From VRUE01 sp963796705 (GTDB lineage: Bacteria; Actinomycetota; Thermoleophilia; Solirubrobacterales; 70-9): a stretch of DNA of 64,000 nucleotides. Below are positions 26,232 through 35,316 of the stretch, piece by piece; position 1 is the first letter of the stretch, and every line of letters begins with the position of its first letter. A program made the position numbers and the translations under genes. The notes under the pieces were generated by a model. That model saw only the letters and a program-made list of their open reading frames with translations, was not told the origin of the DNA and searched no databases. The stretch covers positions 186,001 to 250,000 of the forward strand of contig CAWCMK010000004.1 in assembly GCA_963796705.1 (NCBI GenBank). Reading direction: 5' to 3'.

Positions 26232-26525
26232 TCAGTCGATGTCCAGGTTGGAGAGCAGCAGCTCGGCCTCGCTCCAGTCTTCGGGCCGGACGCAGAGCCA
26301 GATCTCGCCGTGGCCGAAGCGGTCGACCGGCCAGTCGGCGGTCAGCGCGGCCTCGATCCCCGCCTCGACCAGGGCCTGGTGCCATGCGCGCGCGGTCCGC
26401 AGGTCGCCGAACTCTCGTACCGTCTCCCAGGAGTCATAGCGGGGATCGCCGACGTGGACCGGCGTTTTCCCAGGTCCAGGCCGGCGCTCCGAGCCGGGTC
26501 GACGAAACCGATCGAAGAGGCTCAA
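26232..26525 (-). CDS. DUF2007-like small protein
   Basis: A 97-aa protein. After a basic, disordered N-terminus it has TVREFGDLRTARAWHQALVEAGIEA and EIWLCVRPEDWSEAELLLSN, a ferredoxin-like pattern as in the putative signal-transducing DUF2007 family. The TTG start overlaps the aspS stop as TTGA (26522-26525), so it is translationally coupled to aspS. No function known. Confidence 0.65.
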   Translation of the reverse strand: MSLFDRFRRPGSERRPGPGKTPVHVGDPRYDSWETVREFGDLRTARAWHQALVEAGIEAALTADWPVDRFGHGEIWLCVRPEDWSEAELLLSNLDID

Positions 26526-28321
26526 TGGCCCGCCAGGCCCGGTCGGTGGATCGCAACTCCGAGCTCCCTCAGCTGCATCTCGTCGACCGGAGCCGGGGCC
26601 CCGGTCAGGGCGTCGGTGCCCGATGCGGTCTTCGGAAAGGCGATCACGTCGCGAATCGAATCGACCCCGGCGAGCCGCTGCACGATCCTGTCAAGACCGT
26701 AGGCGATGCCGCCGTGGGGCGGCGCACCGAAGCGCAGCGCCTCGAGCAGGAAGCCGAAGCGCGCCTCGGCCTCGGCCTCCTCGATGCCAAGCGCCGCGAA
26801 GACCCGGCGCTGCACCACGGGGTCACTGATGCGAATCGAGCCGCCTCCCATCTCCTGGCCGTTCCAGACGACGTCATAGGCGAGCGCCCGGGCGCCACCG
26901 GGGTCCTCGGGGTCAAAGACACCCGCCGGCGCCGTGAAGGGGTGGTGAAGCGGTTCCCATCCGCCGGTCCCCTGGGCGGGCTCCATCAGCGGCCAGTCGA
27001 CGACCCAGAGCAGATCCTCGGAGCCCGCGGGGATCAGGCCGAACTCCGCGGCGAGGTCGAGGCGCAGCTGGCCGAGCACCGCGTTGGCGACCTTCGGGCG
27101 ATCGGCGACGACGAGCAGCAGATCCCCCTCCTGGGCGTCGAGTCGATCGTTGAGCGCACCGAGCTCGGCCGCGGAGAGAAACTTCGCGGTCGGCGAGCGC
27201 CAACCCTCCCCCTCGCGAAAGGCCCAGACCAGACCCTTGGCGCCGAGCTCCTGGGCGCGCTCGATCAGCCCGTCAAGCGCCGAGCGCGGCAGCTCCCTCG
27301 GGCCGGCGTTGATCCCGCGGACGGCGCCGTCGGAGTCGATCACACCCCGGAATACCTTGAACTCGGTCTCGGCAAGAACATCGGCGAGGTCGACGAGCTC
27401 GAGCCCGAAGCGAGTGTCGGGCCGGTCGGTCCCGTAGCGCGAGATCGCCTCCTCGTAGGGCAGGCGCCGCATCGGCAACTGCAGCCGGGGGCCGCCGACC
27501 CGCTCGAAGACGTGTGCCAGCAGACGCTCGTTGACCTCGATCACATCGTCGACCTCGACGAACGACATCTCGACGTCGAGCTGGGTGAAGTCGGGCTGGC
27601 GATCGGCGCGCAGATCCTCGTCACGGAAGCAGCGGGCGATCTGGTAGTAGCGCTCAAAGCCGGCGACCATCAACAGCTGCTTGAAGAGCTGTGGCGATTG
27701 CGGCAGCGCGTAGAAGGAGCCCTGCTGGAGCCTGCTCGGGACGAGGAAGTCTCGGGCGCCCTCAGGGGTCGAGCGGGTCAGGACGGGGGTCTCGATGTCG
27801 AGGAAGCCCTCGCCGTCGAGGAACTCCCGCATCGCCACCGTGACCCGGTGACGCAGAAGAAGGGCGTCACGCATCTGCTCGCGGCGCAGGTCCAGGTAGC
27901 GGTGGCGCAGCCGCGTGTCCTCGCCAACCTCGCCGGAGAACCCCTCAATCTGAAACGGGGGCGTGTCGGCATCGGAGAGCAGCTTGGCATCGCTGACCCG
28001 CAGCTCGAATTCCCCGGTCGGCAGCTCCGGGTTGACCGTCTCCTCGGAGCGACGCACGACGATCCCGGCGGCGCTGACGACGTCCTCGGCTCGCAGCCGG
28101 TGGGCGAGCTCGATCAGCTCGGCGTCCGAGTTGTCCGGGTTGAAGAGCAGCTGGACGATGCCGGTGCGGTCGCGCAGGTCGATGAATATCAGTCCGCCGT
28201 GGTCGCGGCGGCGGTGCACCCAGCCCGCGACCCGCGCCTCCTCCTCGACGCGATCACCGAGCACGTCGCCGCACCAGGTGTCGCGGTAGGCGTTGCCCCT
28301 GGGGGCGGGAAGCTCAGCCAT
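26522..28321 (-). CDS. aspS: Aspartate--tRNA(Asp/Asn) ligase
   Basis: A 599-aa class IIb synthetase of the bacterial type: OB-fold anticodon domain (VAGWVHRRRDHGGLIFIDLRD), motif 2 QIARCFRDEDLRADRQPDFTQ, a central GAD insertion and motif 3 GIAYGLDRIVQRL. Whether it also charges tRNA-Asn cannot be told; gatCAB is not in the window. The ATG at 28321 gives an 8-bp overlap with hisS; the upstream frame is a shadow. Confidence 0.95.
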   Translation of the reverse strand: MAELPAPRGNAYRDTWCGDVLGDRVEEEARVAGWVHRRRDHGGLIFIDLRDRTGIVQLLFNPDNSDAELIELAHRLRAEDVVSAAGIVVRRSEETVNPELPTGEFELRVSDAKLLSDADTPPFQIEGFSGEVGEDTRLRHRYLDLRREQMRDALLLRHRVTVAMREFLDGEGFLDIETPVLTRSTPEGARDFLVPSRLQQGSFYALPQSPQLFKQLLMVAGFERYYQIARCFRDEDLRADRQPDFTQLDVEMSFVEVDDVIEVNERLLAHVFERVGGPRLQLPMRRLPYEEAISRYGTDRPDTRFGLELVDLADVLAETEFKVFRGVIDSDGAVRGINAGPRELPRSALDGLIERAQELGAKGLVWAFREGEGWRSPTAKFLSAAELGALNDRLDAQEGDLLLVVADRPKVANAVLGQLRLDLAAEFGLIPAGSEDLLWVVDWPLMEPAQGTGGWEPLHHPFTAPAGVFDPEDPGGARALAYDVVWNGQEMGGGSIRISDPVVQRRVFAALGIEEAEAEARFGFLLEALRFGAPPHGGIAYGLDRIVQRLAGVDSIRDVIAFPKTASGTDALTGAPAPVDEMQLRELGVAIHRPGLAGH

Positions 28322-29588
28322 CTTCCTCCTCCGCCTCTCCCCGGCCGAGCAGCTCGACCAGCGCCCCGAGTTGCTCGGTCCCCGGGATCTCCTGCGCACC
28401 GATTCCGAACAGCGGCGAGAGCACCCCGCCCTCGAGACGCAGGACCTGCCGGGCACCGATCCGGGCCGCGTGTTTCTGTTGGCCCTTGAGGCCGCGCTCG
28501 CCCAGGTCGGCCTGTGCGGAGACCCCGGCCCGGCGCAGCCTCGCGGCGAGCACGCCAGCCTCCTGCCGATCCGCCTGCCCCTCGGCGACGATGAACAGGT
28601 CGCTTCCAGCGCCCGCGGCTCGCTCGCGCTCCCCCTCCAGAGCCAGCAGAATTCGCTCGATGCCGGCCGCCCAGCCGACCGCCGGCGTCGGCGGTCCCCC
28701 GAGCTGCTCGATCAGGCCGTCATAACGGCCACCGCCGCCGATCTCCGCCTGTGCTCCGAGCCTGTCGCAGACGAAGGAGAAGGTGGTGCGGGTGTAGTAG
28801 TCAAGGCCGCGAACCAGGGTCGGATCGATCCGGTAGCCCAGGCCGACCGCGTCCAACTCGGCGCAGACCTGCTCAAAGTGCACCGCATCCTCGCCCTCGA
28901 GTGATTCGACGATCGTCGGCGCGGCCCCCATCACCGCCCGGGTCTCCTCGTCCTTGGCATCAAAGGCGCGCAGCGGGTTGACGTCGATGCGCTCGCGGAC
29001 GCCCTCGTTGAGCCGCGCCTCATTCTCGTGCAGGTAGGCGCTGAGGCGCTCCAGGTAGGCGCGGCGGGCCTCGAGCGAGCCGAGGCTGCTCAGCCGCAGC
29101 TCCACCCCGGGCACCCCGAGCGCCGCGAGCAGCTCGGCGAGCAGGAGGATCACCTCAACGTCGGCCAGCGGGGAGTCGCTGCCGATCGCCTCGGCGCCGA
29201 TCTGGTGAAACTGCCGGTAGCGGCCCGCCTGGGGGCGCTCGTGGCGAAAGAAGGGCCCGACGTAGAAGAGCTTCACCGGCTGCGCCAGCTTGTGCATGCC
29301 ATGCTCGAGATACGCGCGGCAGATCGGCGCCGTGCCCTCGGGGCGCAGGGTGAGACTGCGATCGCCCTTGTCAGTGAACGTGAACATCTCCTTCTGGACG
29401 ATGTCGGTCGAGCGGCCGACGCCCCGCACGAACAGGTCGGTCTGCTCGAAGACGGGTGTGGCGATCCTCTCGTAGCCGGCGAGGGCGAATACCGCCTCGG
29501 CAGCGTTCTCGATCTCCGCACGAGCGCCGGCCTCAGCTGGCAGCACGTCGAAGGTTCCGCGGGGTGCCTGGTAGTCGCTCGCCGGCAT
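28314..29588 (-). CDS. hisS: Histidine--tRNA ligase
   Basis: A 424-aa class II synthetase. Motif 2 FYVGPFFRHERPQAGRYRQF, the HisA signature LVRGLDYYTRTTFSF and motif 3 GGGGRYDGLIEQLGG are all present, with a C-terminal anticodon-binding domain. The pair hisS-aspS overlap is conserved across many bacteria. Confidence 0.96.
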   Translation of the reverse strand: MPASDYQAPRGTFDVLPAEAGARAEIENAAEAVFALAGYERIATPVFEQTDLFVRGVGRSTDIVQKEMFTFTDKGDRSLTLRPEGTAPICRAYLEHGMHKLAQPVKLFYVGPFFRHERPQAGRYRQFHQIGAEAIGSDSPLADVEVILLLAELLAALGVPGVELRLSSLGSLEARRAYLERLSAYLHENEARLNEGVRERIDVNPLRAFDAKDEETRAVMGAAPTIVESLEGEDAVHFEQVCAELDAVGLGYRIDPTLVRGLDYYTRTTFSFVCDRLGAQAEIGGGGRYDGLIEQLGGPPTPAVGWAAGIERILLALEGERERAAGAGSDLFIVAEGQADRQEAGVLAARLRRAGVSAQADLGERGLKGQQKHAARIGARQVLRLEGGVLSPLFGIGAQEIPGTEQLGALVELLGRGEAEEEDG

Positions 29589-29684
29589 CAGAGCTCGCCC
29601 CTCGATCGCTGCGCGGGAACCCCAGTATTGACGCTTGCTCGCTCGGCGCTCATGCGCTCGCGACCTTACCTGCGCTGCCGCGAG

Positions 29685-30329
29685 CTAGCGCGCCAGCTCC
29701 GCCAGAAACGGGTTGGTGGCCCGCTCGGCGCCAAGCGTCGTCGTCCCCATGTGCCCGGGGTAGACCGCGGTCTCGGGTGGGTGAGACTCGATCAGCTTGC
29801 GGATCGAGTCGATCAGGGTCGGTCCATCGCCGCCCGGCAGATCGACGCGTCCGACCGATCCCTGAAAGAGGACGTCACCGGAGAAGATCGCCTCCTCGCC
29901 GCGGACCGAGTAGGTGACGTGGCCGGGACTGTGACCGGGGGTGAAGATCACATCGATCTGCAGCCCGGCCAGCTCAAGCGTCTCGCCGCCCTCGACGAGC
30001 TCGTCGGCCTCATAGCTCTCATAGGGCCCGAAACCGGGCCAGGGGACGAAGGCCATGATGTCGGCGAGCACCGGCTGCTCGATCTTCGGGCAGTAGACCG
30101 GCGCGCCGGTGGCCGCCGCGAGCGGAGCGACGGCGCCGATGTGGTCGAAGTGACAGTGCGTGACGAGAATCGCCTCCGCGGCGCCGCCCATCTCCTCGAG
30201 CCTCGCGAGAATTCGATCCGCCTCCTCGCCCGGATCGATCACCAACAGCCGCTCGGAGTCCGTACGGCGCGCGATGAAACAGTTCTCGCCGATCGCCCCA
30301 ACCGTCAGCATCTCCACCTCGAGCGCCAC
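29685..30329 (-). CDS. MBL-fold metallo-hydrolase (glyoxalase II-like)
   Basis: A 214-aa protein with the metallo-beta-lactamase signature THCHFDHIGAV (HxHxDH), FTPGHSPGHVTYSV, GDVLFQGSVGR and the final His in YPGHMGTTTLGAE. It resembles small hydroxyacylglutathione-hydrolase-like thioesterases, often found before hisS. Substrate not defined. It lies 9 bp after the small membrane protein gene. Confidence 0.88.
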   Translation of the reverse strand: MALEVEMLTVGAIGENCFIARRTDSERLLVIDPGEEADRILARLEEMGGAAEAILVTHCHFDHIGAVAPLAAATGAPVYCPKIEQPVLADIMAFVPWPGFGPYESYEADELVEGGETLELAGLQIDVIFTPGHSPGHVTYSVRGEEAIFSGDVLFQGSVGRVDLPGGDGPTLIDSIRKLIESHPPETAVYPGHMGTTTLGAERATNPFLAELAR

Positions 30330-30338
30330 CGCGAACCC

Positions 30339-30710
30339 CTAGCGTTGGCGCCCGTCGCGGATTCTGGCCCGCTCCCGTTTGCGCCACATGTAGGTGTCTA
30401 TGTAGTAGCCGCCGGGGATGTAGAAGGCGAGCATGAAGGCCGCCAGGCCGAGCGAGGCGCCGAGCGGCTTGTGGAAGATCGCCAGCAGCAGCGCGGCGAA
30501 GATCAGGGCTGCGATAAGTCCCCGGGTTATCGAGCTTTTCCAGGTCGGCGGGTTGTCTGCCTTGGAAGCGGATTTGGCGCCGGGGCGCCGGGAACGCGCC
30601 TGGGCCTGCGCCTCGGCACGGGTGCGGGGTCGGACGCGGCGCTTGGTATCGATGCGACCGCCCTGGGTGCCCTTGTGCTTCTTGCGGCGCTTTCTCTTAG
30701 TCTGGGCCAC
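30339..30710 (-). CDS. Small membrane protein with basic N-terminal tail
   Basis: A 123-aa protein. The first 50 residues are very basic (KRKRRKKHKGTQGGR, RTRAEAQAQARSRR). Two hydrophobic helices follow (about 63-79 and 85-102), then a basic C-terminus. The tail could bind RNA or the ribosome at the membrane. No recognised family. Confidence 0.6.
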   Translation of the reverse strand: MAQTKRKRRKKHKGTQGGRIDTKRRVRPRTRAEAQAQARSRRPGAKSASKADNPPTWKSSITRGLIAALIFAALLLAIFHKPLGASLGLAAFMLAFYIPGGYYIDTYMWRKRERARIRDGRQR

Positions 30711-30748
30711 GCGCTCAATCTAGATGATCGGCGTCCCCATACACATGG

Positions 30749-31639
30749 TCACCCGGCGCCCGCCAGGCGCCGCTCGATGACGTCCGTCGCGGCGTCAAAG
30801 CCGCGGATTGGAACGTCGGCCGGGTAATCGGCCAGGGCACCCTGGGGGACGAGTCCGACCAGCTCGGCCTCCAGCGGGCGGGCACCGAGCGGGGCCGCCA
30901 GCTCGCGCACGCCCTCCACGACCGCCGCGAGCGGTGTTGAGATCGGGTCGTGGACATTGGTCGAGACCTGGGCGCGGCCACTGCTCAAACCCAACCCGAT
31001 CGCCCGCACTCCCGACAGCCCGCCGCCCGCCTCGCGCAGGCCGGCGGCGACCGCGCGCGCGAGCTCGACGTCGCCGCTGTCGAGCTCGACGTTGAAGGCG
31101 GCGAGCGGTGCGCGAGCCGTGAGCAGGGTTGCGCCGGCGGTTGGGTGCGGCTCGGGCGGCCCCTGATCGGGACGCAGCTCTCCGGCCTCCATGCGCAGCC
31201 AGAGCTCTGCAAGACCACCGCCGCGGAAGCTGGAGCGCTCGCGGCGCTCGGGTGAGGACGCCAGCTCACCGTACTGAAAGACGGGAACGCCGAGGGTGCC
31301 GATCAGCTCGGCCAGTGCCAGGGCCTCAGCGAGCGCGGCCTCGCGGTCCTCGCTGCGAAGCCAGACCAGCGGACAGACGTCGAGGGCGCCGACGGCGGGG
31401 TGCAGACCCTCATAGCAGGACATATCGATCCGCTCGATCGCCTCCCGGGCGCCGGCCAGCAGCGACTCGCGCAACGTCGCCGGCTCTCCGGCCAGGGTGA
31501 AGACGGTGCGGTCGTGGTCTGGGTCGCTGTGTCGGTCTAGCAGCCGGGCCTCGCCCTGGGCGAAGGCCCGCTCGAGCGCGCCGATGCGGACAGGGTCGCG
31601 CCCCTCGGAGACGTTGGGAACGGTGAGCAGCGTCGGCAT
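30749..31639 (-). CDS. Glutamate formiminotransferase-like protein (FTCD N-domain)
   Basis: A 296-aa protein of the formiminotransferase fold: LTVPNVSEGRD at the start, HSDPDHDRTVFTLAG, HPAVGALDVCPLVW and STNVHDPISTP. The enzyme transfers a formimino group from formiminoglutamate to tetrahydrofolate, but no other histidine-degradation gene is nearby, so the real substrate may differ. The ATG at 31639 fits the family start; the frame to 31876 is a shadow. Confidence 0.8.
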   Translation of the reverse strand: MPTLLTVPNVSEGRDPVRIGALERAFAQGEARLLDRHSDPDHDRTVFTLAGEPATLRESLLAGAREAIERIDMSCYEGLHPAVGALDVCPLVWLRSEDREAALAEALALAELIGTLGVPVFQYGELASSPERRERSSFRGGGLAELWLRMEAGELRPDQGPPEPHPTAGATLLTARAPLAAFNVELDSGDVELARAVAAGLREAGGGLSGVRAIGLGLSSGRAQVSTNVHDPISTPLAAVVEGVRELAAPLGARPLEAELVGLVPQGALADYPADVPIRGFDAATDVIERRLAGAG

Positions 31640-31646
31640 GAGTGCC

Positions 31647-32600
31647 TTAGATGAGCAACTCGCCGTCGCGGACAAGCGCCTCGCCGTCGATCTCGACCGT
31701 CGGCCTAAGCACCACGCAGTCCAGGTGAATCGGAACCTGGACCGTGCCGCCGATCGCCGCCGAGGCCCCGAAGGCGAGGTGCGCCGAACCGAGGATCTTC
31801 TCGTCCTCGAGGATGTTGCCGGTGAGAGTCGCCGCTTCGTTGGTGCCGATGCCGAGCTCAGCGACATTCGTACCATCCTCGCCGTGCACGGTCAGCATCT
31901 CCAGCAGCGCCGAACCCTGGACTCCGCTCGCGTCGTTCAGGTGACCCGCCCGCACCGTGAGGGTGACGTGCTCTTGGACGCGACCGATCCCCGCGATCGA
32001 GCCATCGACCACCAGGGTCCCCTCCCCCGTCCCCTCGATGGGGGCGATGAATCCCTCACCGCAGGGCAGGTTGCCAAATGCGCCGCGGGCGCTGAGATCA
32101 CCGGCATCGACGATCGAGGTGCGGGCCCCAAGGCCGAGCCGCAGGTCGCTGCCGTTAGCGCAGCGAATGCGCACCTCGGCTCCAGCGTCAAGGGCAGCAC
32201 AGATCTTCTCGCCGCGGCTTCGCAGAACCTCAATGTCAGCGCCCATAACCCGGGTAAGCATCTCCTCGGTGACGCCCGGCATCGACGCGATTCGCGCCCC
32301 GGCCTCGCTCGCTGCCTTGCGTGCAGCGGTGTGGGAGAGCGATTGGACTGTCGGGGCGATGATTACGTCGGCTTCGAGCATCGCCGCCGCGATCCCACGC
32401 GGCGGCTCGACCCCGTGTGAGGCGCGTTCGGCCATGATGACGAGGATCGCCTCGGCGTTCTCGCTCCCGGCCGTCTCGCACAGTCGCGTTCCAAGCTCCT
32501 CGGTGGCCGGGTTGCAGACGATCAGGGCCTCCTCTCCCCGACCGATTGCGAGGCAATCTCGGACCACAACCCGCACCGCCTTGTTCAAATCCTGAGCCAC
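31647..32600 (-). CDS. Aminopeptidase (M29/thermophilic aminopeptidase-like)
   Basis: A 317-aa protein. The C-terminal half has the metal-ligand pattern of M29-like leucyl aminopeptidases: GEGFIAPIEGTGEGTLVVDGSIAG, ELGIGTNEAATLTGNILEDEKILGSAHLAFG and HLDCVVLRPTVEIDG, close to the AELALGTN..A.....LEDEK..GTVHIAFG theme. The N-terminal half is Rossmann-like. It is the first gene of the minus-strand run; 38 bp separate its start from the divergent tRNA-Met gene. Confidence 0.75.
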   Translation of the reverse strand: MAQDLNKAVRVVVRDCLAIGRGEEALIVCNPATEELGTRLCETAGSENAEAILVIMAERASHGVEPPRGIAAAMLEADVIIAPTVQSLSHTAARKAASEAGARIASMPGVTEEMLTRVMGADIEVLRSRGEKICAALDAGAEVRIRCANGSDLRLGLGARTSIVDAGDLSARGAFGNLPCGEGFIAPIEGTGEGTLVVDGSIAGIGRVQEHVTLTVRAGHLNDASGVQGSALLEMLTVHGEDGTNVAELGIGTNEAATLTGNILEDEKILGSAHLAFGASAAIGGTVQVPIHLDCVVLRPTVEIDGEALVRDGELLI

Positions 32601-32638
32601 GCGTCAAGGCTAAACCCGCCGCTACCATTCCGGTCCCC

Positions 32639-32712
32639 GCCGGAGTAGCTCAGCTGGTTAGAGCAGCGGAATCATAATCCGCGTGTCGGGGGTTCGAGTC
32701 CCTCCTCCGGCA
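32639..32712 (+). tRNA. tRNA-Met (anticodon CAT)
   Basis: A 74-nt cloverleaf: acceptor GCCGGAG/CTCCGGC, D arm, anticodon stem GCGGA/TCCGC with loop ATCATAA (CAT), T stem GGGGG/CCCTC with loop TTCGAGT (one G-T pair), discriminator A and no encoded CCA. The G1-C72 pair fits an elongator Met tRNA; a tRNA-Ile with lysidine at C34 is the alternative. Its 3' 42 nt are repeated exactly four times downstream, so it is the attachment site for a series of integrative elements and still makes an intact tRNA. Confidence 0.93.
32671..32712 (+). repeat. att core copy 0 (tRNA-Met 3' half)
   Basis: The 42 bp from the anticodon loop to the discriminator base that recur at 47,091, 49,684 and 52,985, and in a 35-bp version at 48,222. 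Here the core is part of the complete tRNA, so it is the attL-type end of the array. Confidence 0.85.
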
Positions 32713-33436
32713 TGACTTCAAGGCGCTCTAGCAGGTCGTTTGCGCCCTGTGTGTTCGCTCTCTCAAAGGCGCACCGGGTCCCAAATGGGTCCCGAAACCC
32801 GTCGCATACTGCTGCGACCCGGGAGACCCTGCCAGGCGCTGTGGAGCCTCCCAAGAAAGCAACGGGACCTCCAGGTATATGACCCCTTTTTCAACAGGCT
32901 GTGCTGCCGCCGTTTCGCGTGGAGCTTTCCGGACCTTGAGCGTTACCTGCGCCTGGCCGCCAAAGCAGCTACCCCTTTGCTGGCTTCGGCTTCTCCGGCT
33001 CCAGCTCTGCGCTGAATTTGGGGCACCTCCAGCCGATTCCACCGCTGGCCGTAGTTCGCTTATACCCACAGAGACATTGCATGACAATCATGGCGGAGTT
33101 CCTCTCCGAGCCCGCTGATAGGGCCGCGTTCGGTAATGACTCCTGAAGCGAGGAGGCCACTCGGCGTTCACTCTGCTCGCATTTCGGCGGCGTCGCCAAC
33201 TTCAGCAACGTTGTCAGACCCGGTAGCTGTGTTCGTGGTCCTCCGGGTCTCTTCCAGACTACTCGCTCCGGCGCGGGAGGCCCCGAGGCTGGTCGCCCCA
33301 AGGGGAGTGCAGACGCGCGCTCCATGGACTGCCCGGGTCTCCATGAGTTGGGCGGGTTCCCGACAATGGCTCTGCCGCCCCTACTGGTGGGGATTTCCAG
33401 CCGCTAGGACGGCCTGCCGTCGCCCGCGCTCCCGCA
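32713..33436. other. Left end of unit A: 720 bp without a recognisable gene
   Basis: Holds the doubled heptamer GGGTCCC at 32776-32782 and 32787-32793 (11-nt period) near the att core. Open frames on both strands show no domain I can name. This is where an integrase would be expected, but none is detectable. Confidence 0.5.
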
Positions 33437-34991
33437 TTCACGCGAGGGTGTCGCATAACCCCCCTGCTGTCCGGGCTGTTTTGGACCATTCAGGCATGCC
33501 CCAGAACTTCCTCACCTCTGACCGCGACCAACCCCTATTGCTACCCCCGGACCTGCGTGACTGGCTAGACGAGGACCACCTCGCCTGGTTCGTGATCGAG
33601 GCAGTTGAGGAGCTCGAGTTGGAGCCGTTCTACGCGACCTACCGGGCCGACGGCCACGGTCGCGCCGCCCATGACCCGAAGATGATGGTCACTCTGTTTG
33701 CCTACGCCTACGCGGTCGGCGAGCGCTCCTCCAGAGGCATCGAGCGCCGCTGCCGAGAGGACGTCGCCTTCCGGGTGATCTGCGCAAACCAGGTCCCCGA
33801 TCACGCCACGATCGCTCGCTTTCGCGTTCGCCATGAAGAGGCCTTGGCCGGCCTGTTCGGACAGGTGCTGGGACTCTGCGGCAAAGCCGGGATCGTCGAC
33901 GTCGGTGTGATCGCGGTCGACGGCACCAAACTCGCCGCCGCGGCCTCAGACGGGGCGATCCGCACCTATGAGCAGATCGCCACCGAGATCCTCGAGGAGG
34001 CCGGCCGCATCGACGCCGCCGAGGATGAGGTCCACGGCGAGGCCCGAGGGGACGAGCTCCCGGAGGCGCTTCGCACCGCGGGCGGGCGCCGCGCCTGGCT
34101 TCGCGAGGCCAAAGAGCAGCTCGAGCGCGAGCGGGCCGAGCGCCCCGAGCCGGTGCCGCGCGATCGCTCCGAACGCCTTGAGACTTGCCACCGGCGCTTG
34201 GTCGAGGACTGGCGGGCCGAGCATCGGGCAAACCAGGCATATGAGACCTACCGCGCGCGTGGGGTAATGAGCGACGGGCGCCGTTTCGGTGCCCCGCCGA
34301 ATCCCTACTCGCCGCCCGAGATCCCCGATGGCAAGCTCAACACCACCGATCCCGACGCAAAGCGAATGAAGTTCGGACGCAACTTCATCCCCGCCTACAA
34401 CGCCCAGGCGGTCACCACCGAGGACCAGATCATCATCGCTGCCGAGGTCGTGACCGAAGGTGGCGACTTCCGACAGCTCGACCCGATGATCACAGCCGCG
34501 GAGCGCGAACTGGAGACCGCTGGTGTTGACGCCAGCCCAGGAGTGGTATTGGCCGACGCGGGCTATTGGTCAAACGAACACATCGACTCGCTGCGCGAGC
34601 GCGGGATCACCCCGCTCGTCGCCGCCGACACCACCCGAAACCGACCGCGCAAGACCAGGCTGGGCGGGCCCTATGACTTCATGCGCAGGGTGATGGCCAC
34701 CGAGACCGGTGCCGAGCTATACGCCAAACGACAATGCATGGTCGAGCCCGTCTTTGCCCAGATCAAGGCGAACCGTCGGATCGAGCGCTTCAAACGAAGA
34801 GGCCGGGCGGCCGCGCGCTCGGAATGGCGCCTGATTGCGGCCACTCACAACCTGCTGAAGCTCCACCGACACACTCTGGCGGCCGCGGCGGCCTGATCGG
34901 CGGTTCCTTCGGGCCCTGCCGTTTTTCCACGATGCCGGTTACGTCCTGGGCCGCTCGATTCGGTGGGGTTTATGCAACACCCTCACGCGAA
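33437..34991 (+). mobile_element. IS1182-family insertion sequence
   Basis: Bounded by imperfect inverted repeats of 28 bp (33437-33464 and 34964-34991; 23 of 28 match, core GAGGGTGT(C/T)GCATAA). It contains one intact transposase gene. Exact tips and target duplication could not be fixed by eye. Confidence 0.75.
33496..34896 (+). CDS. IS1182-family transposase
   Basis: A 466-aa DDE transposase. The N-terminal DUF772-type domain runs from QPLLLPPDLRDWL to YAYAVGERSSRGIERRC and QVPDHATIARFR. The DDE core shows VIAVDGTKLAAAAS (first Asp), VLADAGYWSNEH (second Asp) and QCMVEPVFAQIKANRRI (Glu), with GRNFIPAYNAQAV between. The ATG at 33496 is chosen because it starts the family homology; the frame extends upstream without meaning. 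Complete, so the element may be active. Confidence 0.9.
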   Translation: MPQNFLTSDRDQPLLLPPDLRDWLDEDHLAWFVIEAVEELELEPFYATYRADGHGRAAHDPKMMVTLFAYAYAVGERSSRGIERRCREDVAFRVICANQVPDHATIARFRVRHEEALAGLFGQVLGLCGKAGIVDVGVIAVDGTKLAAAASDGAIRTYEQIATEILEEAGRIDAAEDEVHGEARGDELPEALRTAGGRRAWLREAKEQLERERAERPEPVPRDRSERLETCHRRLVEDWRAEHRANQAYETYRARGVMSDGRRFGAPPNPYSPPEIPDGKLNTTDPDAKRMKFGRNFIPAYNAQAVTTEDQIIIAAEVVTEGGDFRQLDPMITAAERELETAGVDASPGVVLADAGYWSNEHIDSLRERGITPLVAADTTRNRPRKTRLGGPYDFMRRVMATETGAELYAKRQCMVEPVFAQIKANRRIERFKRRGRAAARSEWRLIAATHNLLKLHRHTLAAAAA

Positions 34992-35316
34992 AGCGGTAGC
35001 CACAATTCAATGGATGAAGGGCTTAGAGCGGCGGCCAGTCGAATGTGCTCCTAACCGCGGTTCCGCGTTTGTTTCCGGGCTACGACGCCACGGCTCGGCG
35101 GGTGCCCAGAGGCGCGGTGCTCGCCCAGTCAACCACCGCACGTTCAAGGAGAGGTAGCCCCTGCCGGACTGACGCATACGAATGCTTAGTTCGTCCAGCC
35201 GCAAGCATACGGCTCCCGACTCCCCGGCCCACCACTGCGTCCCCTTTAGCGAACCTTAATATGGCACCCCACTAGTGGGGAAGTCCGGCGGCATAGCGTC
35301 GGCTAGGGTCGTCGCG
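34992..35316. other. Intergenic region after IS1182
   Basis: About 325 bp with no recognisable gene. It carries the promoter of the secreted-protein gene that follows. Confidence 0.45.

Noticed and set aside
30749..31876. N-terminal extension of the formiminotransferase-like protein to 31876
   Set aside because: The extra 79 residues are antisense to the aminopeptidase gene frame and Arg/Ser-rich; family homology starts at the ATG at 31639.
32713..33436. Integrase gene at the left end of unit A
   Set aside because: The frames were searched for the tyrosine recombinase R-H-R-Y pattern and serine recombinase motifs; none was visible.
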